The notes under the pieces are model-generated. The model searched no databases, had not been told where the DNA came from, and saw only the letters and a list, made by a program, of their open reading frames with translations. From NCBI RefSeq assembly GCF_001894885.1, contig NZ_BCXB01000030.1, positions 1-47,448 on the forward strand: a stretch of 47,448 nt of DNA. The letters run 5' to 3'. Source of the stretch: Rhodococcus marinonascens NBRC 14363 (GTDB taxonomy: Bacteria; Actinomycetota; Actinomycetes; Mycobacteriales; Mycobacteriaceae). Below are positions 32,658 to 42,305 of the stretch, piece after piece (within the stretch, counting starts at the first letter, position 1; every line of letters begins with the position of its first letter). The translations under genes were made by a program, and so were the position numbers.

Positions 32658-33512
32658 ATGGCGAGCATCGGGGACATTCTCGAACTCGAGAAGCTGGAGA
32701 AGGACATCTTCCGCGGCGCTGTTCATCCGTCGGTTCTCGAGCGGACCTTCGGTGGTCAGGTTGCGGGTCAGTCGTTGGTCTCCGCAGTGCGTACCGTCGA
32801 CGAGGAATTCCGGGTCCATTCCCTGCACGGGTACTTCTTGCGCCCGGGAAATCCGTCGGCGCCCACGGTGTACCTGGTCGACCGGATTCGCGACGGCCGG
32901 TCCTTCTGCACCAGGCACGTCACCGGCATCCAGGACGGCAACGCGATCTTTACCATGTCGGCTTCGTTTCACACCGCGGACACCGGGATAGAGCACCACG
33001 TCACGATGCCGTCCGCGCCCGAACCCGAAGAACTCGTCGACGCGCAGACCATCGAGGAATTCGCCGCCACCGAGCTCTACCAGGAATGGAAGGATTGGGA
33101 CGTCCGGATCGTTCCGGCCGATTCCACCGACAGGATTCCGGGTATCGCCGCCCAGCAGCGCGTGTGGATGCGCTACCGCGAAAAGCTTCCGGATGATCCG
33201 GTCTTCCATGTCTGCACTCTGGCCTACCTCAGCGACATGACGCTTCTCGGCGCCTCGAAGGTGCCGCACCGCGGCGTGGTGACGCAGACTGCGTCTCTGG
33301 ACCACGCGATGTGGTTCCTGCGCCCCTTCCGCGCCGACGAGTGGTTGCTCTACGACCAGACGTCGCCGTCTGCGGGCTTCGGTCGCGCCCTCACCCAGGG
33401 ACGGATGTTCGACCGGAAGGGTTCGATGGTCGCCGCCGTCGTTCAGGAGGGATTGACCCGCGGTCAGCGTGATCAGGGTAGGCGCGGCATCGAGACGGGA
33501 AACCTCGCATGA
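32658..33512 (+). CDS. tesB: Acyl-CoA thioesterase II (second paralogue)
   Basis: A 284-residue double-hotdog thioesterase strongly similar to the copy at 31151 over the whole length (for example [58 protein letters not shown]). Catalytic Asp (SLDHAMWF), DQTSPSAG and Gln (VVQEGL) are kept. ATG 32658 has an excellent AGGAGGG 5 nt upstream. Its stop overlaps the pdxT start (ATGA), so this copy occupies the position of the single mycobacterial gene (Rv2605c). Confidence 0.94.
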   Translation: MASIGDILELEKLEKDIFRGAVHPSVLERTFGGQVAGQSLVSAVRTVDEEFRVHSLHGYFLRPGNPSAPTVYLVDRIRDGRSFCTRHVTGIQDGNAIFTMSASFHTADTGIEHHVTMPSAPEPEELVDAQTIEEFAATELYQEWKDWDVRIVPADSTDRIPGIAAQQRVWMRYREKLPDDPVFHVCTLAYLSDMTLLGASKVPHRGVVTQTASLDHAMWFLRPFRADEWLLYDQTSPSAGFGRALTQGRMFDRKGSMVAAVVQEGLTRGQRDQGRRGIETGNLA

Positions 33513-34117
33513 CCCGCCCCCTCGTCGGAGTGCTTGCCCTGCAGGGCGATGTTCGTGAACACCTGGCTGCACTGAATGATTCGGGCGCCGACGCCGTGGG
33601 TGTCCGTCGCCCGGAGGAGCTCGGGAAGATCGACGGCCTGGTCATTCCAGGCGGGGAGTCGACGACGATGAGCAAGCTGCTGCAGATTTTCGAACTCCTT
33701 GAACCGCTGCAGGAGCGCCTGCGCGACGGGTTGCCTGCCTACGGGTCCTGTGCCGGAATGATCCTGCTCGCGAGCAAGATCCTCGACACACGACCCGACG
33801 CGCAACACCTCGGGGCGATCGATATGACGGTGCGGCGCAATGCCTTCGGTCGTCAGGTCGATTCCTTCGAATCCGACCTCGATTTCGACGGCATCGTGGG
33901 CGATCCGCTGCGCGCCGTCTTCATCCGGGCTCCCTGGGTCGAGCGGGTCGGCAACGACGTCCAGGTTCTCGCCCGCGTGCCCGAGTCGGGTGGCGCGGCC
34001 GCCGGACGGATCGTGGCGGTGCGGCAGGGCCTTGCAATGGCCACGTCATTCCACCCCGAGGTGACGGGGGACCGTCGGGTGCACGAGTTGTTCGTCGACA
34101 TCGTTCGTGAGGCCTAG
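33509..34117 (+). CDS. pdxT: Pyridoxal 5'-phosphate synthase glutaminase subunit
   Basis: The class I glutamine amidotransferase that feeds ammonia to PdxS. The triad is Cys81 (YGSCAGMI), His182 and Glu184 (SFHPEVTGD); [12 protein letters not shown] and IPGGESTTM are family signatures. 202 residues; coupled to the upstream tesB through ATGA. The last 4 bp overlap the end of the convergent DUF1648 gene. Confidence 0.96.
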   Translation: MTRPLVGVLALQGDVREHLAALNDSGADAVGVRRPEELGKIDGLVIPGGESTTMSKLLQIFELLEPLQERLRDGLPAYGSCAGMILLASKILDTRPDAQHLGAIDMTVRRNAFGRQVDSFESDLDFDGIVGDPLRAVFIRAPWVERVGNDVQVLARVPESGGAAAGRIVAVRQGLAMATSFHPEVTGDRRVHELFVDIVREA

Positions 34118-35043
34118 CTCGCAGGGCGTGGCGTTACCAGGGTATTGAGCAGGGCAGCGCCCTGTTCGGCGGCGTCGACGGTGACTGCGAAACGGCGGCC
34201 GTCGGTGCGGGTCAACACAATTCCCTCACCGCCACGGATCACGACGGCGGTCCCTCGTGGCGTGAACCGATAACCCCAGCCGCCCCAATCCCCGGGCCGG
34301 ACCACGGTCACCTGCGCCTCAGTGATGGAATCGAGTGGGATCCTCCGCCATCGCACATTCCACGAGGACACGCTCAGGCCCCCGCGGTCGATCTGCACGG
34401 TTACCGAAGCGAACGCGCCACCGATTACGGCGAGGACGAGGAACGCGGCGACTAGCCAGATGGCTCCGAGTAGTGCGGACACGACGGCAGCCAAGGCCAT
34501 CGTCAGGGCGAGAGTCGCCGCCCACCGGCCGCGGGCGTAGCCGATCCAGGCTGCGCGCTCGTCGGGCGTCAGCGGGACAGGCAACGTCGGTGCGGGCCCG
34601 TACCGCGCGGTGCGCGGCGACCGAAGGAGCAGGGCGAACATAGCTATTGCCCAAAGGATTCCGCCGACTACGGGAACAAGGAACCACCAGCTGAGCGTTG
34701 CGGCTTCTGGGGAGCCGGCATTCAGAGTCGCTGCGACGCTGACGATCCACACCGACGCTGCTGTCCACCCGGCGAGAGCGCTCGCGAAGAGCCAGGGTAC
34801 GTGGTCGGTGTGAACCTGTGCGGCCACGACACCGGCGATCACCGTAGCACCGGCGCAGACGGCGAGTGCGATCCAGAAATAGGTAACGGTGTCGCTGAAT
34901 CGATCGGGTTCGATGCCGGACCAGTGGCTGGCCACCACGGGCGGAAGTTCGCTACCCCAAGCGAGTCTCGCAATCACCAGCGCGAGGAGAGGTAACGCCG
35001 TGCCCGCGGCGGCAGCCAATTTGCGCGTACGGGAAATCGTCAT
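34114..35043 (-). CDS. DUF1648-type integral membrane protein
   Basis: A 309-residue protein with about six hydrophobic segments: one near 11-30, pairs near 57-78 and 84-105, one near 120-142 and a pair near 175-215. The N-terminal [12 protein letters not shown] is the DUF1648 hallmark, and a soluble C-terminal beta-rich region follows. Such proteins are typically encoded with YtrA-type GntR regulators; here the ATG overlaps the regulator's stop (ATGA). Function unknown; possibly cell-envelope stress. Confidence 0.78.
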   Translation of the reverse strand: MTISRTRKLAAAAGTALPLLALVIARLAWGSELPPVVASHWSGIEPDRFSDTVTYFWIALAVCAGATVIAGVVAAQVHTDHVPWLFASALAGWTAASVWIVSVAATLNAGSPEAATLSWWFLVPVVGGILWAIAMFALLLRSPRTARYGPAPTLPVPLTPDERAAWIGYARGRWAATLALTMALAAVVSALLGAIWLVAAFLVLAVIGGAFASVTVQIDRGGLSVSSWNVRWRRIPLDSITEAQVTVVRPGDWGGWGYRFTPRGTAVVIRGGEGIVLTRTDGRRFAVTVDAAEQGAALLNTLVTPRPAS

Positions 35044-35396
35044 CGTTGCGTCATCTCCTTTATCACGTCGAGCATTTGGTCGGTGTCGAGTCCGAGGCGT
35101 CTCGCCTCGGACACGAAGGCGCGCGCGGCTTCGGTCAATCGTGTGCGAACCGGGTCCGTGTCGGTGCGGACGACTGCGCCTCGGCCCCGGCGGAGGTCGA
35201 TCAGGCCCTCGTCGCGCAGTGCTGCATAGGCGCGCAACACTGTATGGAGGTTGACGTCGATGGACTCGGCCAGCGCCCGGGCAGAGGGGAGGCGGTCTCC
35301 CGCACCGATCTCGCCGCGCATGAACGCGCCACGCACGTTTGCGGCGATCTGCTCACCCAATGGCGTGGTGGAGCTGTGGTCGACCCGCATCAACAT
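35040..35396 (-). CDS. GntR-family regulator, YtrA-like, leaderless
   Basis: A 118-residue winged-helix regulator ([19 protein letters not shown], then [31 protein letters not shown] and the wing RRGRGAVV) with only a short C-terminal helical extension, the YtrA subfamily layout. ATG 35396 lies 6 nt after a consensus TATAAT, so its mRNA should be leaderless. It is probably autoregulated through the palindrome over that -10 box and controls the membrane protein downstream. The open frame to 35801 is not used. Confidence 0.87.
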   Translation of the reverse strand: MLMRVDHSSTTPLGEQIAANVRGAFMRGEIGAGDRLPSARALAESIDVNLHTVLRAYAALRDEGLIDLRRGRGAVVRTDTDPVRTRLTEAARAFVSEARRLGLDTDQMLDVIKEMTQR

Positions 35397-35399
35397 GTG

Positions 35400-35432
35400 T
35401 GCATTATATGCAAACAATGAGTGGACATGCAA
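35400..35432 (-). promoter_or_regulatory. Promoter and operator of the GntR/DUF1648 operon
   Basis: Minus strand: -35 TTGCAT (35432-35427), 18 bp, -10 TATAAT (35408-35403), transcript start at ATG 35396. The palindrome TGCAT-ATA-ATGCA (35412-35400) covers the -10 box, the arrangement expected for autorepression. Confidence 0.7.
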
Positions 35433-35541
35433 GCCTGTTGCGGCAGGATCGCGCGGGAGCGACCGGGCTGCGGGTAGCATCGTCAAAGCTGAAACCGCGC
35501 ATTCGGCGTGCCAAAAGCAGCAGGAAAGGGGCTTGAATCGC

Positions 35542-36294
35542 ATGAGCGGCCACTCCAAATGGGCCACCACCAAGCACAAGAAGGCTGTGATCGATGCCAA
35601 GCGTGGCAAAGCCTTTGCGAAGCTGATCAAGAACATCGAGGTGGCGGCCCGTACCGGCGGCGGCGACCCTGTGGGAAATCCCACCCTGTACGACGCCATC
35701 CAGAAGGCGAAGAAGACGTCGGTCCCGAACGACAACATCGAACGCGCGCGCAAGCGCGGCGCCGGTGAGGAAGCGGGCGGCGCCGACTGGCAGACCATCA
35801 TGTACGAGGGCTACGGCCCGAATGGTGTCGCCGTCCTCATCGAGTGCCTGACGGACAACCGCAACCGGGCGGCCGGTGAGGTTCGTACCGCAATGACCCG
35901 CAACGGCGGGAACATGGCCGACCCCGGCTCCGTGTCCTACCTGTTCACCCGCAAGGGTGTCGTCACCCTAGAGAAGAGTGACCAGTCCGAAGATGACGTA
36001 CTGATGGCGGTCCTCGATGCAGGTGCGGAAGAGGTCACCGATCTCGGCGACACACTCGAGGTCGTGAGCGAGCCCACCGACCTCGTCGCCGTCCGTAGTG
36101 CTCTGCAGGAGGCTGGAATCGACTACGACTCCGCCGAGGCGGACTTCCGCGCTTCCGTCGAGGTTCCGGTCGACGTCGACGGCGCTCGAAAGGTCTTCAA
36201 GCTCGTCGATGCACTCGAGGAGTCCGACGACGTGCAGAACGTCTATACCAACGTCGACCTGTCCGACGAGGTCCTTGCGGAACTCGACGACTGA
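35542..36294 (+). CDS. yebC: YebC/TACO1 family protein
   Basis: A 250-residue protein of the YebC family, described as DNA-binding regulators and more recently as translation factors that help ribosomes through difficult sequences. [23 protein letters not shown] is the invariant N-terminus; [28 protein letters not shown] and [10 protein letters not shown] follow. ATG 35542 has AAAGGGG 10 nt upstream. Located directly before ruvCAB, as in many bacteria. Confidence 0.95.
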   Translation: MSGHSKWATTKHKKAVIDAKRGKAFAKLIKNIEVAARTGGGDPVGNPTLYDAIQKAKKTSVPNDNIERARKRGAGEEAGGADWQTIMYEGYGPNGVAVLIECLTDNRNRAAGEVRTAMTRNGGNMADPGSVSYLFTRKGVVTLEKSDQSEDDVLMAVLDAGAEEVTDLGDTLEVVSEPTDLVAVRSALQEAGIDYDSAEADFRASVEVPVDVDGARKVFKLVDALEESDDVQNVYTNVDLSDEVLAELDD

Positions 36295-36423
36295 TTGAAC
36301 GACGCACGGCGGGGTGTGGAGGCGGGCTCGCCCGCCCGTGGTCCTGCGTGTTGGTGCGCCGACTCGTCCGACCCCGCCGCTAAGCTATCGAACAGTTGTT
36401 CGGCATCGGAGAGGTGGCTTTGC

Positions 36424-36993
36424 GTGCGTGTGCTGGGTGTGGATCCCGGTCTGACCCGGTGCGGGTTCGGCGTGGTCGACGGCGGAAGTGGTCGTACCGT
36501 CACTGCCGTGGCTGTCGACGTGGTCCGAACTCCGACAGACCTGGAGTTGTCGTCCCGGTTGCTGAGGATCTCCGAGGCGGCCGATGAGTGGATCGATCTG
36601 TACCGACCAGAGGTGGTCGCGGTCGAGCGGGTGTTCTCCCAGCACAACGTACGCACCGCTATGGGCACGGCCCAGGCCGGCGGCGTCGTGGCCCTCGCCG
36701 CCGCGCGCCGCGGCATCTCCGTGTGCTTCCATACCCCCAGTGAAGTGAAGGCGGCGGTCACAGGCAGCGGTTCGGCCGACAAAGCCCAGGTGACCGCCAT
36801 GGTGACGCGAATTCTCAAGTTGTCTGCCGCGCCCAAGCCCGCCGACGCGGCAGATGCACTGGCGTTGGCGATTTGCCACTGCTGGCGGGCGCCGATGATC
36901 GAACGCATGGCCCGCGCCGAGGCCGCGGCAGCCGAGCAGAAACGCCGCTACCAGGCCCGGCTGGCTGAGCTCAAGAAGGCAGGTCCAACATGA
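36424..36993 (+). CDS. ruvC: Holliday junction resolvase RuvC
   Basis: Cleaves Holliday junctions. The acidic catalytic residues are in [23 protein letters not shown] and the C-terminal [11 protein letters not shown] pair; [21 protein letters not shown] is typical. I use GTG 36424, 9 nt after GAGAGG; GTG 36430 is an alternative. 189 residues with a lysine/arginine-rich tail. The stop overlaps the ruvA ATG. Confidence 0.95.
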   Translation: MRVLGVDPGLTRCGFGVVDGGSGRTVTAVAVDVVRTPTDLELSSRLLRISEAADEWIDLYRPEVVAVERVFSQHNVRTAMGTAQAGGVVALAAARRGISVCFHTPSEVKAAVTGSGSADKAQVTAMVTRILKLSAAPKPADAADALALAICHCWRAPMIERMARAEAAAAEQKRRYQARLAELKKAGPT

Positions 36994-37592
36994 TCGCGTC
37001 CGTCCGCGGCGAGGTGCTCGAGATCGCCCTCGACCATGCGGTGATCGAATCCGGAGGAGTGGGATACCGCGTCAATGCGACGCCGGCGACCCTCGGCGGC
37101 CTGTATCGCGGAACCGAGGCCCGACTGGTCACAGCGATGATCGTGCGCGAGGACTCGATGACGCTTTATGGGTTCCCCGATGCCGAGTCCAAGGATCTGT
37201 TCGGGCTCCTGCAGACCGTTTCGGGTGTCGGCCCCCGCCTGGCCATGGCCACCCTCGCCGTGCTCGAACCCGAAGCCCTGCGGGCGGCGCTGGCCGAAGG
37301 CAACGTCTCGGCGCTCACCAGGGTGCCCGGTATAGGTAAACGCGGCGCTGAGCGGATGGTTGTCGAACTGCGCGACAAGGTCGAGGTGGCCGCGTCCACC
37401 TCCGGGGCCGTGCCGTTCGGCGGGAACGGGAGCGGGTCGGTTCGCGACCAGATCGTCGAGGCCCTGATCGGACTCGGCTTCCCGGCCAAGCAGGCCGAAC
37501 AGGCTACGGATTCCGTCCTCGCCGAAACGCCTGAGTCGACCACTTCGTCGGCGCTGCGTTCAGCACTCTCGCTTCTCGGGAAGACGAGATGA
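36990..37592 (+). CDS. ruvA: Holliday junction branch migration protein RuvA
   Basis: Binds the four-way junction and recruits RuvB. The OB-fold N-terminus [12 protein letters not shown], helix-hairpin-helix segments ([20 protein letters not shown] and [19 protein letters not shown]) and a C-terminal RuvB-binding domain after an acidic/glycine linker are all present. 200 residues; coupled at both ends by 4-bp overlaps. Confidence 0.96.
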   Translation: MIASVRGEVLEIALDHAVIESGGVGYRVNATPATLGGLYRGTEARLVTAMIVREDSMTLYGFPDAESKDLFGLLQTVSGVGPRLAMATLAVLEPEALRAALAEGNVSALTRVPGIGKRGAERMVVELRDKVEVAASTSGAVPFGGNGSGSVRDQIVEALIGLGFPAKQAEQATDSVLAETPESTTSSALRSALSLLGKTR

Positions 37593-38725
37593 ATCTCGAA
37601 CCCAGGGAAGACACGGAAGACTACGACGAGGAATCGGCGGTCTCTGCCGAACTCGTCAGCGGCGACGGCGACATCGAATCGAGTTTGCGGCCGAAGAGCC
37701 TCCACGATTTCATCGGGCAGCCTCGCGTGCGGGAACAGTTGCAACTGGTGCTCACCGGAGCCAAAATGCGCGGTGGCACACCCGACCACATCCTGCTGTC
37801 GGGACCGCCGGGTCTGGGCAAGACCAGCATGGCGATGATCATTGCCGCCGAACTGGACTCCTCGCTCAGGCTGACGTCGGGGCCGGCGCTCGAACGCGCG
37901 GGCGACCTGGCTGCGATGCTCAGCAACCTCGTCGAGGGCGACGTGCTGTTCATCGACGAGATTCATCGCATCGCCCGTCCCGCCGAGGAGATGCTGTACC
38001 TCGCGATGGAGGACTTCCGGGTCGACGTCGTGGTCGGCAAGGGCCCCGGCGCCACCTCGATCCCACTGGAAGTTGCGCCGTTCACACTGGTCGGCGCCAC
38101 GACACGCTCAGGCGCGCTGACCGGGCCCCTGCGCGATCGTTTCGGTTTCACCGCACACATGGATTTCTACGAACCCGCAGAACTGCGGCAGATCCTCATG
38201 CGCTCGGCGGGCATCCTCGGAGTGCAACTGGGTGAGGAGGCGGGCGCCGAGATCGCCCGCCGGTCCCGGGGCACGCCCCGTATCGCGAACCGCCTGCTCC
38301 GCCGGGTTCGGGACTACGCGGAAGTCCGAGCGGATGGCGTCGTCACCTGTGGGATCGCCCGCGCGGCCCTTGCGGTGTATGATGTCGACCAGTTGGGCCT
38401 GGACCGACTTGATCGGTCTGTTCTCAGCGCTCTGGTGCGAAGTTTCGGCGGCGGACCGGTTGGTGTTTCCACTCTCGCCGTAGCCGTCGGTGAAGAGCCG
38501 GCCACCGTCGAAGAGGTTTGTGAGCCCTTCCTGGTGCGAGCCGGGATGATCGCTCGAACGCCGCGCGGACGTGTCGCCACCGCGGCCGCATGGATCCAGT
38601 TGGGGCTCACGCCTCCACCGGACGCGGTAACGGGGGGAATCGAAGTCCGGGTCAATGAACCTCAGTCCGCATTGTTCGATCCAGAAGTGTTCGATCCAGA
38701 AATGTTCGATCCGGGGGGCGCATGA
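37589..38725 (+). CDS. ruvB: Holliday junction branch migration helicase RuvB
   Basis: AAA+ motor of branch migration. Walker [12 protein letters not shown], Walker [10 protein letters not shown], sensor 1 VGATTRSG, arginine finger region GPLRDRFGF, and the C-terminal winged helix ([16 protein letters not shown]) are intact. 378 residues, longer than usual because of a tail after about residue 355 ending in a threefold FDPE/G repeat. Confidence 0.96.
   Translation: MNLEPREDTEDYDEESAVSAELVSGDGDIESSLRPKSLHDFIGQPRVREQLQLVLTGAKMRGGTPDHILLSGPPGLGKTSMAMIIAAELDSSLRLTSGPALERAGDLAAMLSNLVEGDVLFIDEIHRIARPAEEMLYLAMEDFRVDVVVGKGPGATSIPLEVAPFTLVGATTRSGALTGPLRDRFGFTAHMDFYEPAELRQILMRSAGILGVQLGEEAGAEIARRSRGTPRIANRLLRRVRDYAEVRADGVVTCGIARAALAVYDVDQLGLDRLDRSVLSALVRSFGGGPVGVSTLAVAVGEEPATVEEVCEPFLVRAGMIARTPRGRVATAAAWIQLGLTPPPDAVTGGIEVRVNEPQSALFDPEVFDPEMFDPGGA
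38673..38717 (+). repeat. Three 15-bp tandem repeats at the end of ruvB
   Basis: TGTTCGATCCAGAAG, TGTTCGATCCAGAAA and TGTTCGATCCGGGGG encode a repeated phe-asp-pro tail. The period is a multiple of three, so copy changes keep the frame. Confidence 0.8.
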
Positions 38726-38860
38726 TCAGGTGGGCGAAATGCCCGCATCGTGCCCGCCCGAACCGCTGTTTGGCCCGGTAATGGCACACTGGTGTCCTGC
38801 ATCGGCCCAACCGGGGCCAATGCTAACGACCGTTCGACATACCTCGAGGTTGACTGACTG

Positions 38861-39223
38861 ATGGATTTTCTCTTCCCGCTCCTGATTCTGGCGCTGCTCG
38901 TCCCGATGTTCCTGGGGATCCGCCGACAGAAGAAGGAGGCGGCAAAGACGACCGCTCTCCAGGATTCACTCTCGGTGGGAGACCGCGTTCTCACGACCTC
39001 AGGTCTGCACGGAATGGTCGTCGGTTTGAACGACGAAACGATCGAACTCGAGATCGCTCCCGGTGTGGTCACCACGTGGTCGCGACTGGTCGTCCGCGAG
39101 CGGATCGTGGACGCTCCGATTTCGGATGCCGAACCGATCGAGCACGAGTCGATCGAGGCCGATACCCGGGGCGACGACCGTGGGAACGACAAGGGCAATA
39201 CGCCTCGGTTGCGCAAGGATTGA
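38861..39223 (+). CDS. yajC: Preprotein translocase subunit YajC
   Basis: A 120-residue single-span membrane protein (helix 2-20), followed by RRQKKEAAKT and the conserved VGDRVLTTSGLHGMVVGLNDETIELEIAPGV. YajC associates with SecDF; the genes follow here. ATG 38861. The upstream gap 38726-38860 has no clear gene. The stop lies inside a 22-bp repeat. Confidence 0.92.
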   Translation: MDFLFPLLILALLVPMFLGIRRQKKEAAKTTALQDSLSVGDRVLTTSGLHGMVVGLNDETIELEIAPGVVTTWSRLVVRERIVDAPISDAEPIEHESIEADTRGDDRGNDKGNTPRLRKD

Positions 39224-39263
39224 TTGGCGCAATCGTCGCGAATTGATTGGCGCAATCGTCGCG
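39219..39263 (+). repeat. 22-bp direct repeat with internal dyad, yajC-secD gap
   Basis: ATTGATTGGCGCAATCGTCG plus CG occurs at 39219-39240 and again at 39242-39263, one base apart. Each copy holds the inverted repeat GATTG-GCG-CAATC. The first copy covers the yajC stop codon. No Rho-independent terminator is formed. Confidence 0.75.
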
Positions 39264-39370
39264 TCGACGGCGCGCCGGACCGACAGCCGGGGCCGAACCC
39301 CGAGTTCGCCGACTTGGCTTGCTCCGAACGTTCCCACTCGAACTGTACGTACTGAGGAGACATAGAGATC

Positions 39371-41071
39371 GTGGCACCTTCCACAGGATCGGTGCATCCC
39401 GTCCGCTCCCTCACCGTTTTCGCGGTGCTCGTGGCGGTTCTGTATGCCCTGGTGTTCTTCACCGGTGACAAATCCACTACACCCAAGCTGGGCATCGACC
39501 TGCAAGGTGGAACCCGAGTCACCCTCACCGCACGCACCCCGGACGGCAGTAACCCGACACCGGACAGCCTGCGGCAAGCACAGGAGATCATCGAGAGCCG
39601 GGTGAACGGTCTCGGAGTCTCAGGCTCAGAGGTAGTCATCGACGGCGACAACCTCGTCATCACCGTCCCCGGCGACGACAGCGCCCAGGCTCGCTCATTG
39701 GGCCAGACAGCGCGGCTGTACATACGTCCGGTCCAGACGTCCCAGGTTGCGGCTGGTCCCGGGGCTCAGGCACCGGCCGGGGAGGCTCCACCCGGAACCG
39801 AGGCACCGGCGGACGCGGGGGCGCCGGACGGAACCGATGCACCGGCACCGCAGAACCGGCCGTTCCCGGCGCAGGATCCGTCTGCACCACCAGCACCAGC
39901 ACCGACTCCGACGACGGAACCGGCACCAGCCGGGACCGACGGAGCTGATACCTCTGAAGCTGCAGACGAGATCGCGGCCGCCCGGGCTACGCGCCAGAGC
40001 ACTGACCCGGCTGTCCAGCAGCAGGCCATGGCCACCCTCGACTGCTCGGTGCCGGATCCTCTCCGCGGCAACGACGACCCGGCACTGCCGCTGGTCGCGT
40101 GTTCCACCGAGGGCGATGCGGTGTACCTGCTCGACCCGGCGATCATCGACGGCCAGGAGATCGACGACGCGTCGGCCGGGTACAACCCCCAGCAGTCGCG
40201 GTACGAGGTGAGCCTGACGTTCAAGTCGTCGGGCAGCAGTACGTGGGCCACGTTCACCTCGCAGAACATCGGCAGGCAGGCTGCCTTCACGCTCGACTCG
40301 AAGGTGGTCAGCGCACCCGTCATTCAGGGCGCCACCCCCGCCGGTAGTGCGACGTCCATCACCGGTTCGTTCACCCCGGAAGGGGCTAACGAACTTGCGA
40401 ACACGCTCAAGTACGGTTCGCTGCCGCTGTCGTTCGCGTCCTCGGAGGCCGAGACCGTGTCGGCGACGCTGGGTCTCGCTTCGCTGCAGGCCGGTCTCAT
40501 CGCGGGGCTCGTCGGCCTGATCCTCGTTCTGCTCTACTGCCTGCTTTATTATCGGATGCTCGGTGTGCTCACCGCGCTGTCACTGGTGCTCTCCGGCGTC
40601 ATGGTCTACGCGATCATGGTGCTGCTCGGCCGGTACATCAACTTCACTCTCGACCTCGCGGGCATCGCCGGTCTGATCATCGGTATCGGGATGACGGCCG
40701 ACTCGTTCGTGGTCTTCTTCGAGAGAATCAAGGACGAGATGCGGGAAGGGCGCAGTTTCCGGTCCGCGGTTCCCCGTGGCTGGGCACGCGCACGTCGTAC
40801 CATCCTCTCCGGTAACGCGGTCAGCTTCATTGCCGCCGCGGTGCTGTACGCCCTCGCGATCGGCCAGGTGCGCGGCTTCGCGTTCACCCTCGGCCTGACC
40901 ACTGTTCTCGACGTCGTGGTCGTGTTCCTGGTGACGTGGCCGCTGGTCCATCTGGCTTCGAGGTCAGCGTTCTGGTCCAAGCCGAGGGTCAACGGGTTGG
41001 GTGCGGTGCAGCAGATCGCCAAGGAACGCAAGGCTGCCGCAACGGCAGCGGCGAAGGAGTCACGAGTATGA
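39371..41071 (+). CDS. secD: Protein translocase subunit SecD
   Basis: Membrane RND-type subunit that uses the proton gradient to pull exported proteins across the membrane. The 566-residue protein has a first helix (12-31), [16 protein letters not shown], the large periplasmic domain, and five C-terminal helices with [19 protein letters not shown] and [21 protein letters not shown] long Pro/Ala/Thr-rich insert (about 122-200) in the external domain is typical of actinobacteria. GTG 39371 has GGAGA about 11 nt upstream. Coupled to secF (ATGA). Confidence 0.95.
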   Translation: MAPSTGSVHPVRSLTVFAVLVAVLYALVFFTGDKSTTPKLGIDLQGGTRVTLTARTPDGSNPTPDSLRQAQEIIESRVNGLGVSGSEVVIDGDNLVITVPGDDSAQARSLGQTARLYIRPVQTSQVAAGPGAQAPAGEAPPGTEAPADAGAPDGTDAPAPQNRPFPAQDPSAPPAPAPTPTTEPAPAGTDGADTSEAADEIAAARATRQSTDPAVQQQAMATLDCSVPDPLRGNDDPALPLVACSTEGDAVYLLDPAIIDGQEIDDASAGYNPQQSRYEVSLTFKSSGSSTWATFTSQNIGRQAAFTLDSKVVSAPVIQGATPAGSATSITGSFTPEGANELANTLKYGSLPLSFASSEAETVSATLGLASLQAGLIAGLVGLILVLLYCLLYYRMLGVLTALSLVLSGVMVYAIMVLLGRYINFTLDLAGIAGLIIGIGMTADSFVVFFERIKDEMREGRSFRSAVPRGWARARRTILSGNAVSFIAAAVLYALAIGQVRGFAFTLGLTTVLDVVVVFLVTWPLVHLASRSAFWSKPRVNGLGAVQQIAKERKAAATAAAKESRV

Positions 41072-42303
41072 GCGAATCGACCACGTCGTCCCGGTCTTCA
41101 GCCCAGACGGCCTCCGACCCTTCGCTGTCCGATTCGGGTGTCGACCAGGCGTCACTGCCACATCACAGCCTGCTGTCGCGGCTCTACACCGGAACCGGTG
41201 CGTTCGAGGTGATCGGTCGCCGACGCTTCTACTACCTCTTGACCGGCTCGATCGTGATGATCTCGCTCCTGAGCATCCTCATCCGCGGGTTCACCCTGGG
41301 TATCGATTTCGAGGGTGGCTCCCGAGTCCAGTTCCCCGTCGGAGACGGCGTGGAGACCTCGCAGGTCGAGAGAGTGTATTCCGACGCGCTGGGGATGGAT
41401 GCCGTCTCGGTGCAGACCGTGGGCTCGGGCTCGGGTGCAACGGTGCTCATCCGCTCCGAGACGCTCGATACGGCCCAGGTCGCGACACTGCAGGACGCGT
41501 TGTTCGACCAGTTCCAACCCACGGACAGCGACGGCACGGTCAGCAGGAACGTGATCAGCGTCGCCGAGGTCAGCGAGACGTGGGGCGGCCAGATCACCGA
41601 GAAGGCTCTGATCGCGCTGCTGGTGTTCCTGGTGATCGTCAGCGTGTATATCGCAGTCCGGTTCGAGCGCGACATGGCGATCGCCGCCATCGCCGCGTTG
41701 TTCTTCGACATCGCCGTCACCGCCGGCGTGTATTCACTGATCGGCTTCGAGGTGACCCCGGCGACCATCATCGGTCTGCTCACAATTCTCGGTTTCTCGC
41801 TCTACGATTCCGTGGTGGTGTTCGACAAGGTCGAGGAGAACACGCGGGGCATCCTGCACCTGACCCGGCGCACCTACGCCGAGCAGGCGAACCTGGGGGT
41901 CAACCAGACGCTGATGCGGTCGATCAACACGACCTTGATCAGCGTGCTGCCTGTGATCTCGCTGATGGTGGTCGCGGTGTGGATGCTCGGAGTCGGAACG
42001 CTGAAGGACCTGGCGTTGGTGCAGCTCGTCGGAATCATCGTCGGCTCGTACTCGTCGATTTTCTTCGCGACGCCGTTGCTGGTGACCCTCAAGGAGCGAT
42101 GGGGACCCGTGGCCGCCCACACACGTAAGGTGCTCGCTCGCCGGGCAACTCAGGAAGACGAGAGATTGGCGAGGGTCGACGTCACGGCGGGCGCGAGCCT
42201 GGCATCCGCGTCTTCCGCGGGTGTCCCGCGGCGCCGGACTGCGGCAACCGCGCCCGCACCGGGTTCACGTCCCACCGGAAAGCAAAACAAGAAGAGGCAC
42301 TGA
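41068..42303 (+). CDS. secF: Protein translocase subunit SecF
   Basis: Partner of SecD. The 411-residue protein contains six helices, [16 protein letters not shown] after the first, and the conserved [21 protein letters not shown] with [18 protein letters not shown]. The N-terminal 45 residues are Ser/Thr-rich and the C-terminus is basic (KQNKKRH). ATG 41068 overlaps the secD stop; the open frame starting at 40936 is not used. Confidence 0.95.
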   Translation: MSESTTSSRSSAQTASDPSLSDSGVDQASLPHHSLLSRLYTGTGAFEVIGRRRFYYLLTGSIVMISLLSILIRGFTLGIDFEGGSRVQFPVGDGVETSQVERVYSDALGMDAVSVQTVGSGSGATVLIRSETLDTAQVATLQDALFDQFQPTDSDGTVSRNVISVAEVSETWGGQITEKALIALLVFLVIVSVYIAVRFERDMAIAAIAALFFDIAVTAGVYSLIGFEVTPATIIGLLTILGFSLYDSVVVFDKVEENTRGILHLTRRTYAEQANLGVNQTLMRSINTTLISVLPVISLMVVAVWMLGVGTLKDLALVQLVGIIVGSYSSIFFATPLLVTLKERWGPVAAHTRKVLARRATQEDERLARVDVTAGASLASASSAGVPRRRTAATAPAPGSRPTGKQNKKRH

Positions 42304-42305
42304 CA

